Shown: positions 35,153 through 45,128, numbered from the stretch's first letter. The stretch is 64,000 nucleotides of DNA from Chitinophaga sp. XS-30 (GCF_008086345.1 NZ_CP043006.1:3904032-3968031), one strand, 5' to 3'. Notes: a model not told the origin generated them from the letters alone. A program made the numbers and translations.

Positions 35153-38100
35153 ATGAAACTAACTGACTATCTGAAGTCACCTCCCGGGGTGACCTGGCAT
35201 CGCTATGCGATAAAGATGAGATTATTCGCACTGTTCACTGTACTGTTTTTCCTGCAGGCGTTTTCATATGCGCAGGCGCAGGAGGTGACAATGAACGTCA
35301 AAAATGCACCATTGAGCACGGTTTTCCGTGAGATCAGGCAACAGACAGGTTATGCTTTCCTGTACAATAACGCATCGCTGAACGGCACAAAAAATGTGAC
35401 GATCAATGTAACAAAAGCGCCATTGGCAGAGGTCTTACAAATGGCGCTGGCCGATCAGCCCATCACGTTTACCATTTCCAACAAAACGATTATCCTGAAA
35501 CCGGCAGCCACTTATCCGAAAGATCCGGAGCCTGCTCCCGGAGAACTGCTGGAGGTGCATTCAAGAGTGATCGACGCCAGAACGAAGGAACCGATCCCGG
35601 GCGCTTCCGTAGCCGTGCTGGGTACAAAATCCGGCGTGATCTCCGGTCCGGATGGCCGCTACGTTATCCGTGTACCCAAAGGAACGAAGCTGCAGATCAG
35701 TTTCATGGGATATGAAACCCTGGTGGTGACTATCCAGCAATCGGGTGAACATGTGCATTCGCTGTCTGTTTCACAGCAATCGATCAAGGATGTGGTGGTA
35801 ACAGGCGTATTCAGCCGTCCCAAACAGAACTTTACCGGTGCGGCAACTTCCTTCACACAGGAAGACCTCAGCCGGGTGACCAATAACAATGTGTTGTCCG
35901 CTTTAAAGGCGCTGGACCCCTCTTTCCAGATGCCGGAGAACATCAACCTGGGTTCCAACCCCAATGCCCTGCCGGAAGTGGTGTTGCGCGGCGGCAATAG
36001 CCTGGTGGATATCAGCCAGACAAACAATGATGCCATATTCAACTACAACAATTCTCCCAACGTTCCGCTCTTTATCCTGGATGGCTTTGAAACCTCGCTG
36101 CAAAGGATCAATGATCTGGACATGAACCGCATCGCCAAAGTGGACATCCTCAAGGATGCGGCCGCTACGGCCATTTACGGTTCCCGCGCCGCCAATGGTG
36201 TGATCGTGATCGAAACCATCCGCCCCCAGAGCGGCAAACTCAGGGTAACCTACAATGCCAGCATGTTCGTGGAAGCGCCGGACCTCACCGGCTACGATCT
36301 GCTGGATGCAAAAGAAAAGCTGGACCTGGAATATAAGGCCGGCGTGTACAATAATTCCTGGAACTCAACAAACGAACAACTGCAATATTTCTACAATCAC
36401 AGGCTCTCTGAAATACAACGCGGCGTGAATACGGACTGGATGGCCCAGCCCCTGCGCACCGGCATCGGCCAGAAACACAATATCTATGTGGAAGGCGGCG
36501 CCGATGATGCGCTTTATGGTGTAAGCCTTACCTATGACAATCAGCAGGGTGTCATGAAAGGCTCCGACCGCCGAAATATGATGGGTAATACCTACCTGAG
36601 CTACCGGATCAAAAACTTCCAGTTCCGGAACGACCTGACCATCAGCGCCAACCGGGGCAATGAATCGCCATACGGCAGTTTCCGGGAATATACCAGACTG
36701 AATCCTTACTGGACGCCGTATGATGAAGACGGGAACATGAAGGTGTACCTGGAAGAAGTGCGTACCATAGACGGTACTTACCTGCGGAACTTCGATAATT
36801 ATGACAACCTGGATAGCCGTGGGCCCGGCAGGGCGGTGAATCCGCTGTACAACGCCACGCTGAATACAGTGCATCGCAGTACTTACCTGAACCTGACCAA
36901 TAACTTTTCCGCACAATGGCAGGCAACGCCCTGGCTGCGCTTGTCCTCCCGCCTGGCCATAACCCAGCAGAAAGATGAGCTGGATGTGTTCAGGCCCGCA
37001 CAGCATACCTCTTTTGTGGCCACGCCAACCTTTGAGAAAGGCACCTACCAGAAAGGATATGGCAGAAGGAACACTTCGGAAGGGATGCTGATGGCCGATG
37101 CGAACAAACGGTTCGGGGACCACATGTTCTTCGGGACCATTGGCTGGAACTTCCAGGATATAGCGCATAGCGGGGAACATTTTACTGTTCAGGGATTCCC
37201 GAATCCCAGCATGGACCAGCTGACCCTGGGCAACCAGTTCCCTGTGGGCAGCAAGCCCTTCGGCTCCGAGTACCGTTCCCGCCTGCTGGGCTACCTCAGC
37301 AACCTGAGCTACGCCTATGACAACCGTTATCTGCTGGACCTGTCTTACCGCCTGGACGGATCTTCCCAGTTCGGATCGGAAAAACGGTTCGCTCCCTTCT
37401 GGTCCGTTGGCGCCGGATGGAACCTGCATAACGAGAAGATGTTGAGGGATCTGTCCTTCATCAATCGTTTCAAACTGCGTTACTCCCTTGGGTACACCGG
37501 TTCGCAGAATTTCCCCAGCTACCTGGGCCTGAATACGAGCAATTACTACACCGGGATGGAATACCGCGGCATTATCGGAACACAGCTCATCGGTTTCGGC
37601 AATCCCGCCCTCGCCTGGCAGCAAACGCTAAAAAGCAATTTTGGCGCGGACATTACACTTTTCAACCGGCTGGATGTTGTGGCCAACTATTTCGTGGAAA
37701 CAACACAAGGCAGCATCGCCAACATCTCCTTACCGCCATCATCAGGATTCGGGACCTATGCTGAAAACATGGGCGATGTGCTGAGCAAAGGCTGGGAAGT
37801 GAATGCCCGTGTCAACCTGATCAATAACCCGGGTTCCCGCAACAACCTGTCCGTTTTCGTGAATGCCTTCCATGTGAAGAGCACGATCGAAAAGGTTTCC
37901 AACACGCTGAAACAGATGAACAAACGGGCGGATACAACCTACTCGTCCACGCCGCTCATCCGGTATGCTGAAGGCCAGTCCACCACCGCCATCTGGGCCG
38001 TGGAATCCCTGGGCATAGATCCCTCCACCGGGAACGAGATCTTCCGCACCCGGGACGGGAAGCTTACCAATACCTATAGCCCGCTGGACCAGATCATTGT

Positions 38101-38581
38101 GGGAGACAGCCGCCCCAAAGTGGAAGGGACCTTCGGCACCAACCTGGAGATCAACGGCATCGGTATGAACCTGTTCTTCCGTTTCCGCTATGGCGGCCAG
38201 GCATATAACCAGACGCTGATAGACCGGGTGGAGAACGTGGCGTATGCTTATTATAATGTGGACAGAAGGGTAGCAGAGGATCGCTGGATGAAACCCGGCG
38301 ACCAGACCTTTTTCAAGGCGCTGGTGCCGGCGGACGGTGTAACAGGTTCCATTACCAGGGCTTCCTCCCGTTTTGTGCAGGACAATAATGAGCTGATCTG
38401 CGAAAGCCTTTCTGCCTACTACCGCTTTTCAGATGAACTGAACAAGCAGCTGCGCCTGCAGAACACAAGGATCACCTTCTTTACGGGCGACCTGTTCCGG
38501 TTCACCAGCATCAAGCGCGAACGCGGTCTGGCATATCCGTTCAGCCGTACATTCACGCTTCAGTTACAAACCTCATTCTAG
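35153..38581 (+). CDS. SusC/RagA family TonB-dependent outer membrane transporter
   Basis: 1142 residues. Signal peptide ending in QAQA; an STN secretin/TonB signalling domain (EVTMNVKNAPLSTVFREIRQQTGYAFLYN) at about 43-115; a carboxypeptidase-regulatory-like domain (SRVIDARTKEPIPGASVAVLGTKSG) at about 135-205; a plug with DVVVTGVFSRPKQNFTGA and DAAATAIYGSRAANGVIVIET near 290-330; then a 22-strand barrel ending RTFTLQLQTSF. The STN domain ties it to the ECF/FecR pair just upstream. It forms the importer with the SusD protein 12 bp downstream; the nutrient is not identifiable. Confidence 0.96.
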   Translation: MKLTDYLKSPPGVTWHRYAIKMRLFALFTVLFFLQAFSYAQAQEVTMNVKNAPLSTVFREIRQQTGYAFLYNNASLNGTKNVTINVTKAPLAEVLQMALADQPITFTISNKTIILKPAATYPKDPEPAPGELLEVHSRVIDARTKEPIPGASVAVLGTKSGVISGPDGRYVIRVPKGTKLQISFMGYETLVVTIQQSGEHVHSLSVSQQSIKDVVVTGVFSRPKQNFTGAATSFTQEDLSRVTNNNVLSALKALDPSFQMPENINLGSNPNALPEVVLRGGNSLVDISQTNNDAIFNYNNSPNVPLFILDGFETSLQRINDLDMNRIAKVDILKDAAATAIYGSRAANGVIVIETIRPQSGKLRVTYNASMFVEAPDLTGYDLLDAKEKLDLEYKAGVYNNSWNSTNEQLQYFYNHRLSEIQRGVNTDWMAQPLRTGIGQKHNIYVEGGADDALYGVSLTYDNQQGVMKGSDRRNMMGNTYLSYRIKNFQFRNDLTISANRGNESPYGSFREYTRLNPYWTPYDEDGNMKVYLEEVRTIDGTYLRNFDNYDNLDSRGPGRAVNPLYNATLNTVHRSTYLNLTNNFSAQWQATPWLRLSSRLAITQQKDELDVFRPAQHTSFVATPTFEKGTYQKGYGRRNTSEGMLMADANKRFGDHMFFGTIGWNFQDIAHSGEHFTVQGFPNPSMDQLTLGNQFPVGSKPFGSEYRSRLLGYLSNLSYAYDNRYLLDLSYRLDGSSQFGSEKRFAPFWSVGAGWNLHNEKMLRDLSFINRFKLRYSLGYTGSQNFPSYLGLNTSNYYTGMEYRGIIGTQLIGFGNPALAWQQTLKSNFGADITLFNRLDVVANYFVETTQGSIANISLPPSSGFGTYAENMGDVLSKGWEVNARVNLINNPGSRNNLSVFVNAFHVKSTIEKVSNTLKQMNKRADTTYSSTPLIRYAEGQSTTAIWAVESLGIDPSTGNEIFRTRDGKLTNTYSPLDQIIVGDSRPKVEGTFGTNLEINGIGMNLFFRFRYGGQAYNQTLIDRVENVAYAYYNVDRRVAEDRWMKPGDQTFFKALVPADGVTGSITRASSRFVQDNNELICESLSAYYRFSDELNKQLRLQNTRITFFTGDLFRFTSIKRERGLAYPFSRTFTLQLQTSF

Positions 38582-38593
38582 TCCTTTAAATAG

Positions 38594-40081
38594 ATGAATA
38601 TGAAATTCAGCAGAAAATATCGGATCATGCTTGTTTTGGGAACTGCCATTTCACTCTCGTCATGTTCCAAATGGCTGGATGTGTCTCCTAAAACGCAAAC
38701 CCGGGAGGAAGAACAGTTTTCCAGCAAACAGGGATTCATTGATGCCCTGTTCGGCGTGTATCAGCAGGCAGCAGGGGACTCGCTTTATGGCAGGAACCTC
38801 AGCTTCGGTTTGCTCGATGTGCTGGCCGGAAGGTATGAGAACAAGACCACGGGCAGCTACTACGGCTATATCGCCCGGTACACTTACACCAACACAGCCG
38901 CAAACTACCTCCTGGATGTGGAGCAGCTGCTCGCCGGCTTATGGGGAGGTGCATATGCCGCCATCGCCCAGTGCAACTATATCCTGAAGAACATCGAAAG
39001 CCGGAAGGGCATGCTCGGCAATACCGATTACAACATCATAAAAGGGGAGGCCCTGGCCATGCGCGCCTTTCTGCACTTTGAACTGCTGAAACTTTATGCG
39101 CCTGCGTATCTGGACGGCGCCAATGCAGCCCTGCCGGCCATTCCGTACCTGGAACAGTTTACCGTTGTGCCGCAGGAAAAAGGCACGGTGGGCGCTATTG
39201 TTGATAAATGCGAGGCGGAATTGCTGGCCGCGGAGGAACTGCTGTCCGTTCACACGGATATCGACCAGATTGCGGGCAATCAGGGTTCGGTATCACTCGA
39301 CCTCTTCCTGATGTATCGCCAGAACCACCTGAACTATTGGGCGGTAAAAGGCGCACTGGCCCGCCTGTACCTTTACAAAGGCAACAAGCCCAAGGCGCTG
39401 CAGTACGCGAAGGAAGTGATAGAGAGCGGCAAATTCAGTTTCATGACCGCTTTGCGGCTGAATGTGGACGTCTCCACCACCGCTTCGGATGTCACCTTCA
39501 GTCCGGAACACATCTTCTCCGTATATGTTTCCGGCCTCAGAAGGAATGCCGAAAACCTTTTCAAACCCGCTGCGGATCCCAGGGATGATAACCGCGACCT
39601 CTGGTCCACCCTCACGAAAGTGAACAATATGTTCGAAGTATCCCAGCCAGGATATGGTACGGACATGCGGATACCGGCGGCATCAAAATCCATCTGGTCC
39701 GCCACCACCGCAGGAGGTAACGTGTACACAAAAAAGTACTATGTGGAAAATACCGCCAATGTAAAACAGCGGCTTGTTCCCGTCATGCGCCTGCCGGAAA
39801 TGTACTACATCGCCGCGGAAGCTTCCGCTACGCCGACGGATGGACTGGCTTTCCTCAATGAGGTAAGAGAAGTGCGCGGCCTGCCTTTGCTGACCGATGC
39901 CGCTACGCTGGATGCCGAGATACAAAAGGAGTACCGCAAGGAATTTTACGGCGAAGGCCAGTTCTGGTACTACCTGAAACGCAGGAATATCGCCACCATC
40001 CCTGACGGCGTTGGCAACCCTATGACGGAAGCCAAGTACACCTTCCCGCTGCCGCAGGCCGAAATTGAATTTGGTAAATAA
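38594..40081 (+). CDS. SusD/RagB family nutrient-binding outer membrane lipoprotein
   Basis: 495 residues with a lipoprotein signal (ISLSSCSKWLDV) and the SusD tetratricopeptide-like helices: IAQCNYILKNIE, EALAMRAFLHFELLKLYAP, and the C-terminal RLPEMYYIAAEA and EYRKEFYGEGQFWYYLKR segments. It caps the SusC barrel and binds substrate at the cell surface. ATG 38594 or 38600 (MKFSRKYR) both work. The 38% or so lower similarity to glycan SusDs typical of such FecR-linked systems cannot be measured here. Confidence 0.94.
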   Translation: MNMKFSRKYRIMLVLGTAISLSSCSKWLDVSPKTQTREEEQFSSKQGFIDALFGVYQQAAGDSLYGRNLSFGLLDVLAGRYENKTTGSYYGYIARYTYTNTAANYLLDVEQLLAGLWGGAYAAIAQCNYILKNIESRKGMLGNTDYNIIKGEALAMRAFLHFELLKLYAPAYLDGANAALPAIPYLEQFTVVPQEKGTVGAIVDKCEAELLAAEELLSVHTDIDQIAGNQGSVSLDLFLMYRQNHLNYWAVKGALARLYLYKGNKPKALQYAKEVIESGKFSFMTALRLNVDVSTTASDVTFSPEHIFSVYVSGLRRNAENLFKPAADPRDDNRDLWSTLTKVNNMFEVSQPGYGTDMRIPAASKSIWSATTAGGNVYTKKYYVENTANVKQRLVPVMRLPEMYYIAAEASATPTDGLAFLNEVREVRGLPLLTDAATLDAEIQKEYRKEFYGEGQFWYYLKRRNIATIPDGVGNPMTEAKYTFPLPQAEIEFGK

Positions 40082-40088
40082 TAAATGG

Positions 40089-40817
40089 ATGAACATGAAC
40101 AAAATCGTCATATACGCCGCCCTGTTCCTCTCAACGCTCTTTGTAGCCTGCACGAAGGATGAAAGGCTGATGTACCAGGAAGATCCGAGGGTCTATTTTA
40201 CAAAGTTCGTTACCAATGCGGACAGCATTGTGTATTCCTTCGCAACGGGACCGGAAGACCTGACCGTGGATACCGCCTGGCTGAATTTCCGGATCATGGG
40301 CACCGCCGCTGACCGCGACAGGGAGATCAATCTGAAAACAGTGGATACCTCCACCGCCATAGCCGGATATCATTATGCCGTGCAACCGCTGATCATACCA
40401 GCCGGGGAATACACGGCCAGGATACCGGTACTGCTTTACCGCAGACCGGGATTGAAGGACAGTGTTGTGGACGTAGTGTTCGAGGTGGCTGAATCCGCGG
40501 ATTTCAAGCCGGGATATGAGGACCGGACAAGCACTATCTCGCAAAGGTACGACCGGCTGCACTACAAGATCAGCATCAACGATCAGCTGCTGAAGCCGGC
40601 CAACTGGGATAACAGCCTGGTTTGGAGCTTCGGGGCCTATTCAACCACCAAATTCAAATTCATGATAGATGTCACCGGCCGTACGATATGGACAGGCGCC
40701 ATTTACCCGGGCGACCAGTATTTCTACATCCAGGCGCTGAAGCTCGCGCTCTACAATTATGAACAGGCCAACGGGCCGATGCTGGACGAGAACGGAGAGC
40801 GCGTTGTGTTTCCTTAA
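40089..40817 (+). CDS. DUF4843 domain surface lipoprotein
   Basis: 243-residue lipoprotein (AALFLSTLFVACTKDE lipobox) of the DUF4843 type commonly encoded directly after SusC/SusD. Visible features are PRVYFTKF, the TAADRDREINLKTVDTSTAIAGYHYAV Ig-like repeat and the C-terminal half with KFMIDVTGRTIW. Likely an accessory surface-exposed binding protein. I use ATG 40089 (MNMNKIV) rather than an in-frame TTG inside susD; the SusD stop lies 8 bp away. Confidence 0.8.
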   Translation: MNMNKIVIYAALFLSTLFVACTKDERLMYQEDPRVYFTKFVTNADSIVYSFATGPEDLTVDTAWLNFRIMGTAADRDREINLKTVDTSTAIAGYHYAVQPLIIPAGEYTARIPVLLYRRPGLKDSVVDVVFEVAESADFKPGYEDRTSTISQRYDRLHYKISINDQLLKPANWDNSLVWSFGAYSTTKFKFMIDVTGRTIWTGAIYPGDQYFYIQALKLALYNYEQANGPMLDENGERVVFP

Positions 40818-40883
40818 CTGTTAAAAAGTATGATGATGAAACCGAGGTTCCATCTGACCCGTAAAAAAATAAAATATTAACGG

Positions 40884-42380
40884 ATGAAATTCAATCTGAC
40901 GATATCAAGTTTACTATGCACCATACTGGTAGCCGGTTGTTATAAGGATAAAGGCAATTACGATTATGTCGCCATCAATCAGCTTTCCATATCCGATGAC
41001 AGCACGCCGGCCAGCCTTTCCATTACGTTGGGCGACTCCCTGAAGATCACACCGGTGATTCAGCAAACACTGGCGGGGAACGAGGACAGTCTCGCTTATG
41101 AATGGATGGTGTTCGACAATTCACCGGCCAGCGATTATACTTTGCCGAGGACGGTGATCTCCACTGAACGTAACCTGGCCGTGAAGATCGCTGCCCCGGT
41201 TTTTACCCTTGGCCAGAACTACCGCCTGACCTACAGGGTTACGGACAAGAACACCGGGATAAGCACCGCGATCTTTTACAATATGATCATCACCAACAAG
41301 TATGCTTCCGGCTGGCTGATACTGGAAGAAAAAGGGACGGGCGGCGATCTGTCCATGATCCTGCCGGATGGTACGCTGGAATTGGGCGTGTACAGCAGTC
41401 TTAATGCGGACCATCCCATGGGAAAACCGGTAAAGCTTGAAACAACGCCTTACCAGGTGACCGACGGCTTTTCCAACGTTTCCCGCAAGATCTATCTGCT
41501 GACCGAGAATAACGGTATGGAACTGAGCTATCAGACGATGCTGCGGCAATGGGATTATGCTTACCTGTTCTACGCTGCGCCGGCAGTATCCAAACCTACG
41601 CGGCTGATGTGGATGATGAATAATACTTACAACAGCCCATCCCAGGGGGTGATCATCAACAACGGCAAAGTGCATTCCAACCTGGTAGGCGGTTTCCCCG
41701 GCACCAAGAAATGGGGGGAAGCGCTGGCCACACCGGCCGGGAACTACAGTTATGACATGGCGCCGTACATTGCCGGAGGCACCACGTACACCACCGTGGC
41801 GTTTGACAAGCTGGCGAAGCGTTTTTATGTGGTGGGCCTGCAGGGGCTTTCTGATTTTCCCGCGGCGGCAAGCACACTGTTCGATCTGAATGATGTAGGC
41901 ATGGATATCCTCTACATGGATACCGCGAATGTAACGCGCGAGTATAACGCTGTGATGAAAGACGCTTCCAATGCGCCCTGGCTGCTCCGCTTCAAACTGG
42001 CGGTGGCTAATAACGATCCTCCGAACCTTACCCTGCAGAAAACGCAGATGGATGCACCGGGATTGCTGAATATGACGGCCATAGCATCTTCCACGCTCAC
42101 GCCGCATATCTATTATGCCACGGGCAATGTGATGTACCGTTACGAGACCACTTCCAATACTACCGTACAGCAATATGCTTTCCCGGCAGGGGAGAGCATC
42201 GTGAAAATGCAGTTCCAGCGCGATCCGGGCGGCGCCTCACGGCTGGTTGCCGCAACCTGGGACGGAACGCAGGGAAAGCTGTATTTCTTCGAAGTATCAT
42301 CTGTCGGCCATTTTACCACGTACGAAACAATGTATGAAGGCTTCGGCAGGATCGTGGATATCGGGTTCAAAGTACCATAA
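40884..42380 (+). CDS. PKD-like family surface lipoprotein
   Basis: 498-residue lipoprotein (LLCTILVAGCYKDKGNYDY lipobox). Recognised by the YKDKGNYDY start of the PKD-like family; the first ~110 residues look like an Ig/PKD domain (SLSITLGDSLKITPVI, YRLTYRVTDKNTG), and the remainder (YNMIITNKYASGWLILEEKGTGGDLSMI...) looks like a beta-propeller-like repeat region. It follows the DUF4843 gene and is probably one of the extra surface lipoproteins of the SusCD complex. The ligand is unknown. Confidence 0.78.
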   Translation: MKFNLTISSLLCTILVAGCYKDKGNYDYVAINQLSISDDSTPASLSITLGDSLKITPVIQQTLAGNEDSLAYEWMVFDNSPASDYTLPRTVISTERNLAVKIAAPVFTLGQNYRLTYRVTDKNTGISTAIFYNMIITNKYASGWLILEEKGTGGDLSMILPDGTLELGVYSSLNADHPMGKPVKLETTPYQVTDGFSNVSRKIYLLTENNGMELSYQTMLRQWDYAYLFYAAPAVSKPTRLMWMMNNTYNSPSQGVIINNGKVHSNLVGGFPGTKKWGEALATPAGNYSYDMAPYIAGGTTYTTVAFDKLAKRFYVVGLQGLSDFPAAASTLFDLNDVGMDILYMDTANVTREYNAVMKDASNAPWLLRFKLAVANNDPPNLTLQKTQMDAPGLLNMTAIASSTLTPHIYYATGNVMYRYETTSNTTVQQYAFPAGESIVKMQFQRDPGGASRLVAATWDGTQGKLYFFEVSSVGHFTTYETMYEGFGRIVDIGFKVP

Positions 42381-42398
42381 CCTTTAAAATAAAGTTGA

Positions 42399-43487
42399 AT
42401 GAAAAGATTGTTAGCCTTTGTGCTGTTATGTTCTTCCGCTGCCTATGCGCAGGAGAAGGCCGCATTTACCCTGAACGGGAACATCAGGGACCGCTCCGAA
42501 GGGAAAGTGTACCTCGGCCACTCGGAAGACGGGAAGCAGGTGCTGGACTCCGTTATGCTGAAAGAGGGAAAATTCTCCTTTCGCGGGAAAACCAGCAGCG
42601 GGGAATTTTACTTTCTGCGGATCGACGGATTGCGGAACGGCTTCGGTTTCTTTGCCAATAAAGGAACGATGAACGTTACCGCGGACAGCACCTTCAGCGA
42701 AGTGAGCATTACGGGCGCCGAACACCAGCCGGCATACGATGAATGGAAGAATATCTGGGGCGCCACGCATACAAGAGCGGGCTCACTATATCAAAAGCTC
42801 GACGCTGCTGAAAAAGCAAAAGACACCATAGCCCGTGCAGCGGTCAGGAAAGGTTTTGATGAGCTTGGTAGGGACCTGGACAGCGGAGTGTTCCGTTTTG
42901 TGCGCAAATATCCGGCGTCCCCGGTAACGCCGTGGGTCATCATCGACCGGTATATCAATTATCCCGCGCCGGCGAAAGTAGCTCAACTGATGCCATTGCT
43001 GAAGCCGGCCGCGCTCAATTCTGTCTATGGCCGTGAGCTGAAAACAACGCTGGACATTGCTGCCAAAACCGATATAGGCGCCAAACCGGATTTTGCCCTG
43101 GCGGATACCTCCGGCAACATCGTGAAACTCTCCAGCTACAAAGGCAAATATGTGCTGGTGGATTTCTGGGCCAGCTGGTGCGGGCCGTGCCGCAAGGAGA
43201 ACCCCAACGTGGTGGCCGCCTATAACAAATACCACGCAAAAGGCTTCGAAGTGCTCGGCGTAACGCTGGACACCAAACGCGATGCATGGATCGCCGCTAT
43301 TGAAAAAGACGGTCTCACCTGGGCGCATGTGGGCGATCTGAAAGGATGGAAAAGCGATATCGTGGAAGAATACGGCATCCGTGCGGTGCCCACCAACTTC
43401 CTGCTGGACCCCGGAGGAAAGGTGATCGCCAAAGACCTGCGGGAAGAAGCGCTGCAGGAAAAACTCGCGGAGCTGTTCGCTGAATAG
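42399..43487 (+). CDS. TlpA-type thioredoxin with N-terminal DUF4369 domain
   Basis: 362 residues with a signal peptide (MKRLLAFVLLCSSAAYA). Residues about 20-125 form a DUF4369 domain (FTLNGNIRDRSEGKVYLGHSEDGK...LDSVMLKEGKFSFRG), and about 225-362 a TlpA thioredoxin with the redox motif FWASWCGPCRKENPNVV and cis-Pro in RAVPTNFLLD. It is periplasmic or surface-exposed. It ends the SusCD operon, so it may reduce or repair disulfides in imported material or in the complex itself. Confidence 0.9.
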   Translation: MKRLLAFVLLCSSAAYAQEKAAFTLNGNIRDRSEGKVYLGHSEDGKQVLDSVMLKEGKFSFRGKTSSGEFYFLRIDGLRNGFGFFANKGTMNVTADSTFSEVSITGAEHQPAYDEWKNIWGATHTRAGSLYQKLDAAEKAKDTIARAAVRKGFDELGRDLDSGVFRFVRKYPASPVTPWVIIDRYINYPAPAKVAQLMPLLKPAALNSVYGRELKTTLDIAAKTDIGAKPDFALADTSGNIVKLSSYKGKYVLVDFWASWCGPCRKENPNVVAAYNKYHAKGFEVLGVTLDTKRDAWIAAIEKDGLTWAHVGDLKGWKSDIVEEYGIRAVPTNFLLDPGGKVIAKDLREEALQEKLAELFAE

Positions 43488-43512
43488 ACCATAGAAAACC
43501 GGTACCATATGA

Positions 43513-43543
43513 AGGGTTGTCTCGCCAGAGGCAGCCCTTTTTT
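43513..43543 (+). terminator. Rho-independent terminator of the SusCD operon
   Basis: AGGGTTGTCT (43513-43522) pairs with AGGCAGCCCT (43529-43538), two G-U pairs, loop CGCCAG, followed by T residues. Confidence 0.7.
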
Positions 43544-43652
43544 GAAGTCCCCCGCGCGGCAGCCCCACATCCGCGAATAATTCATTCATTCCGCAAGAGC
43601 AAAACGGCAGGCGGCATTTTTGTTGCCGGCCTTTTTTGTAATTTTGCTGGCA

Positions 43653-44558
43653 ATGTTAACAGACCAGGCTACATATAACCGCAAGAAATTCAGGAACCAG
43701 ATACTCATTTTCATCATCAAGCTGCTCGTGTACCTTGGCCTGATGTATTTCAACTTCACCCAGCAGGCGCTTTTTGCAAAATATGCCTGGCTGGGCCGGA
43801 TGGCTGATGCTTTGTCCCTTTTCCTCGGCGCCAACCTGCTGATCTCCGTCGGCTGGATCGTGATGATCTTCTGGTACCTCCAGAAGCACCGGCTGCAAAA
43901 GCTGACCCGGGACAACTTTGTGCTGGGCATCAACCGCATTTCCTCCGTGCTGAATACCGTTTTTTTCCTCGTGGCGCTGCTCATGTTCTTCGGTTCGGAC
44001 CTGTCGCAGCTGTTCTTCAGCCTCAGCATCGCCGCTGCCGCATTCGCGCTGCTGTCGAAAGACTATGTGACGAATATGATCAATGGCCTGATCATCATGT
44101 TCTCTGACCAGTTGTCCCTCGGTGACCAGATCAGGGTGAACGAATACCGGGGAAAGGTGCTGGATATCACGCTGATCAACGTAGTGCTGCAGAATGATGA
44201 TGATGATATTGTGCTGATCCCCAACTCGGTGATCTTTTCCTCCATGGTGCTGAACCAGAGCAAGCAGAACATTAAGAAGCTGACCATAGAATTTGAGCTG
44301 GACCTGAAGCATCATGCCTCGCCGGATGTGGTGGAAAAGGAGTTGAAGAGCGTACTGCGCCCGTTTTCCAATAATATCACCGATAACAGCTTTTCCCTGA
44401 AGATACTGGAGATCAAAAAAGACGCAGTGCATTACAAAGTGCAGTTCCTGATCCCCCGGCCGGATAAAGAAACCGAACGCCGGATGCGCCGCCTGCTCAA
44501 CAGTACCATCCTTTCCTTTTCCGGCCGCGAGGTGAACACGCAGGAAACATCCGGGTAA
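43653..44558 (+). CDS. Mechanosensitive ion channel, MscS family
   Basis: 301-residue small-conductance channel. Three hydrophobic segments are visible (about 14-35, 49-77 and 96-125), the last being the pore-lining TM3, followed by the beta domain: LSLGDQIRVNEYRGKVLDITLINVVLQNDDDD and VLIPNSVIFSSMVLNQS, with a GRE-type C-terminal tail. It relieves turgor under hypo-osmotic shock. Start ATG 43653 follows TAATTTTG (43639-43646) by 6 bases, so the leader is very short. A TTG start at 43620 is unlikely. Confidence 0.88.
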   Translation: MLTDQATYNRKKFRNQILIFIIKLLVYLGLMYFNFTQQALFAKYAWLGRMADALSLFLGANLLISVGWIVMIFWYLQKHRLQKLTRDNFVLGINRISSVLNTVFFLVALLMFFGSDLSQLFFSLSIAAAAFALLSKDYVTNMINGLIIMFSDQLSLGDQIRVNEYRGKVLDITLINVVLQNDDDDIVLIPNSVIFSSMVLNQSKQNIKKLTIEFELDLKHHASPDVVEKELKSVLRPFSNNITDNSFSLKILEIKKDAVHYKVQFLIPRPDKETERRMRRLLNSTILSFSGREVNTQETSG

Positions 44559-44582
44559 TTGTTATATTGCCAAAAAAACAGC

Positions 44583-45128
44583 ATGGAAGAACTCACAGCA
44601 GGCATCGGCTCGCGTGTACAGCACGCACGATTTGGGCCGGGTGTGATCATTGGCGTGAAATACGCCCAGTTCGTGGTCACCTTCATCAATCATGGCATAG
44701 AAGAGATCGACAAAACAGATCCCCTGTTCGAGGTCCTGTATATGGAGAACCAGACGGTGGAAGTGGAAACCGTTTCACAGGTGGAAACCTCCCTATTGAA
44801 AATACTGCGCCTCTGGGGCGGGTTTTCAGAGATCGTGCCGCTTGGGGACAGGTGGGTTGGCGGAACAATGCTGCTGCAGCCGAAAGACCCAGCCCTGAAG
44901 CCCAAGGAAGTGCCCATTGAGGCGTTTTTTCACAAGATCGTTATGGTGCGGGACAGGTTGCGGGTGCTGGAACAGCAGATCAACAGCCATAAACTGCTCA
45001 GTGATGAGGACAAAGTGAACATGCAGCAGTACATCACCCGCATTTATGGCTCCCTGACCACTTTTAATGTGCTGTTCCGTGACAAGGAGCATTGGTTTAC
45101 AGGGGAAAAAGGAGGGAAGGAGGACTAA
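44583..45128 (+). CDS. Hypothetical protein with a tudor-like N-terminus
   Basis: 181-residue cytoplasmic protein. Residues about 6-45 (GIGSRVQHARFGPGVIIGVKYAQFVVTFINHGIEEID; key motif HARFGPGVIIG) resemble the tudor/PcrA C-terminal module of UvrD helicases that contacts RNA polymerase. The rest (KILRLWGGFSEIVPLGDRWVGGTMLLQPKD and a helical C-terminus) I do not recognise. It lies 24 bp after the MscS gene and 56 bp before the BI-1 gene, all on the plus strand. ATG 44583 is used; TTG 44559 would extend into MscS. Confidence 0.65.
   Translation: MEELTAGIGSRVQHARFGPGVIIGVKYAQFVVTFINHGIEEIDKTDPLFEVLYMENQTVEVETVSQVETSLLKILRLWGGFSEIVPLGDRWVGGTMLLQPKDPALKPKEVPIEAFFHKIVMVRDRLRVLEQQINSHKLLSDEDKVNMQQYITRIYGSLTTFNVLFRDKEHWFTGEKGGKED

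Noticed and set aside
36365..37624. 419-residue minus-strand frame opposite susC
   Set aside because: Antisense shadow of a clear SusC coding region; its sequence has no family feature.
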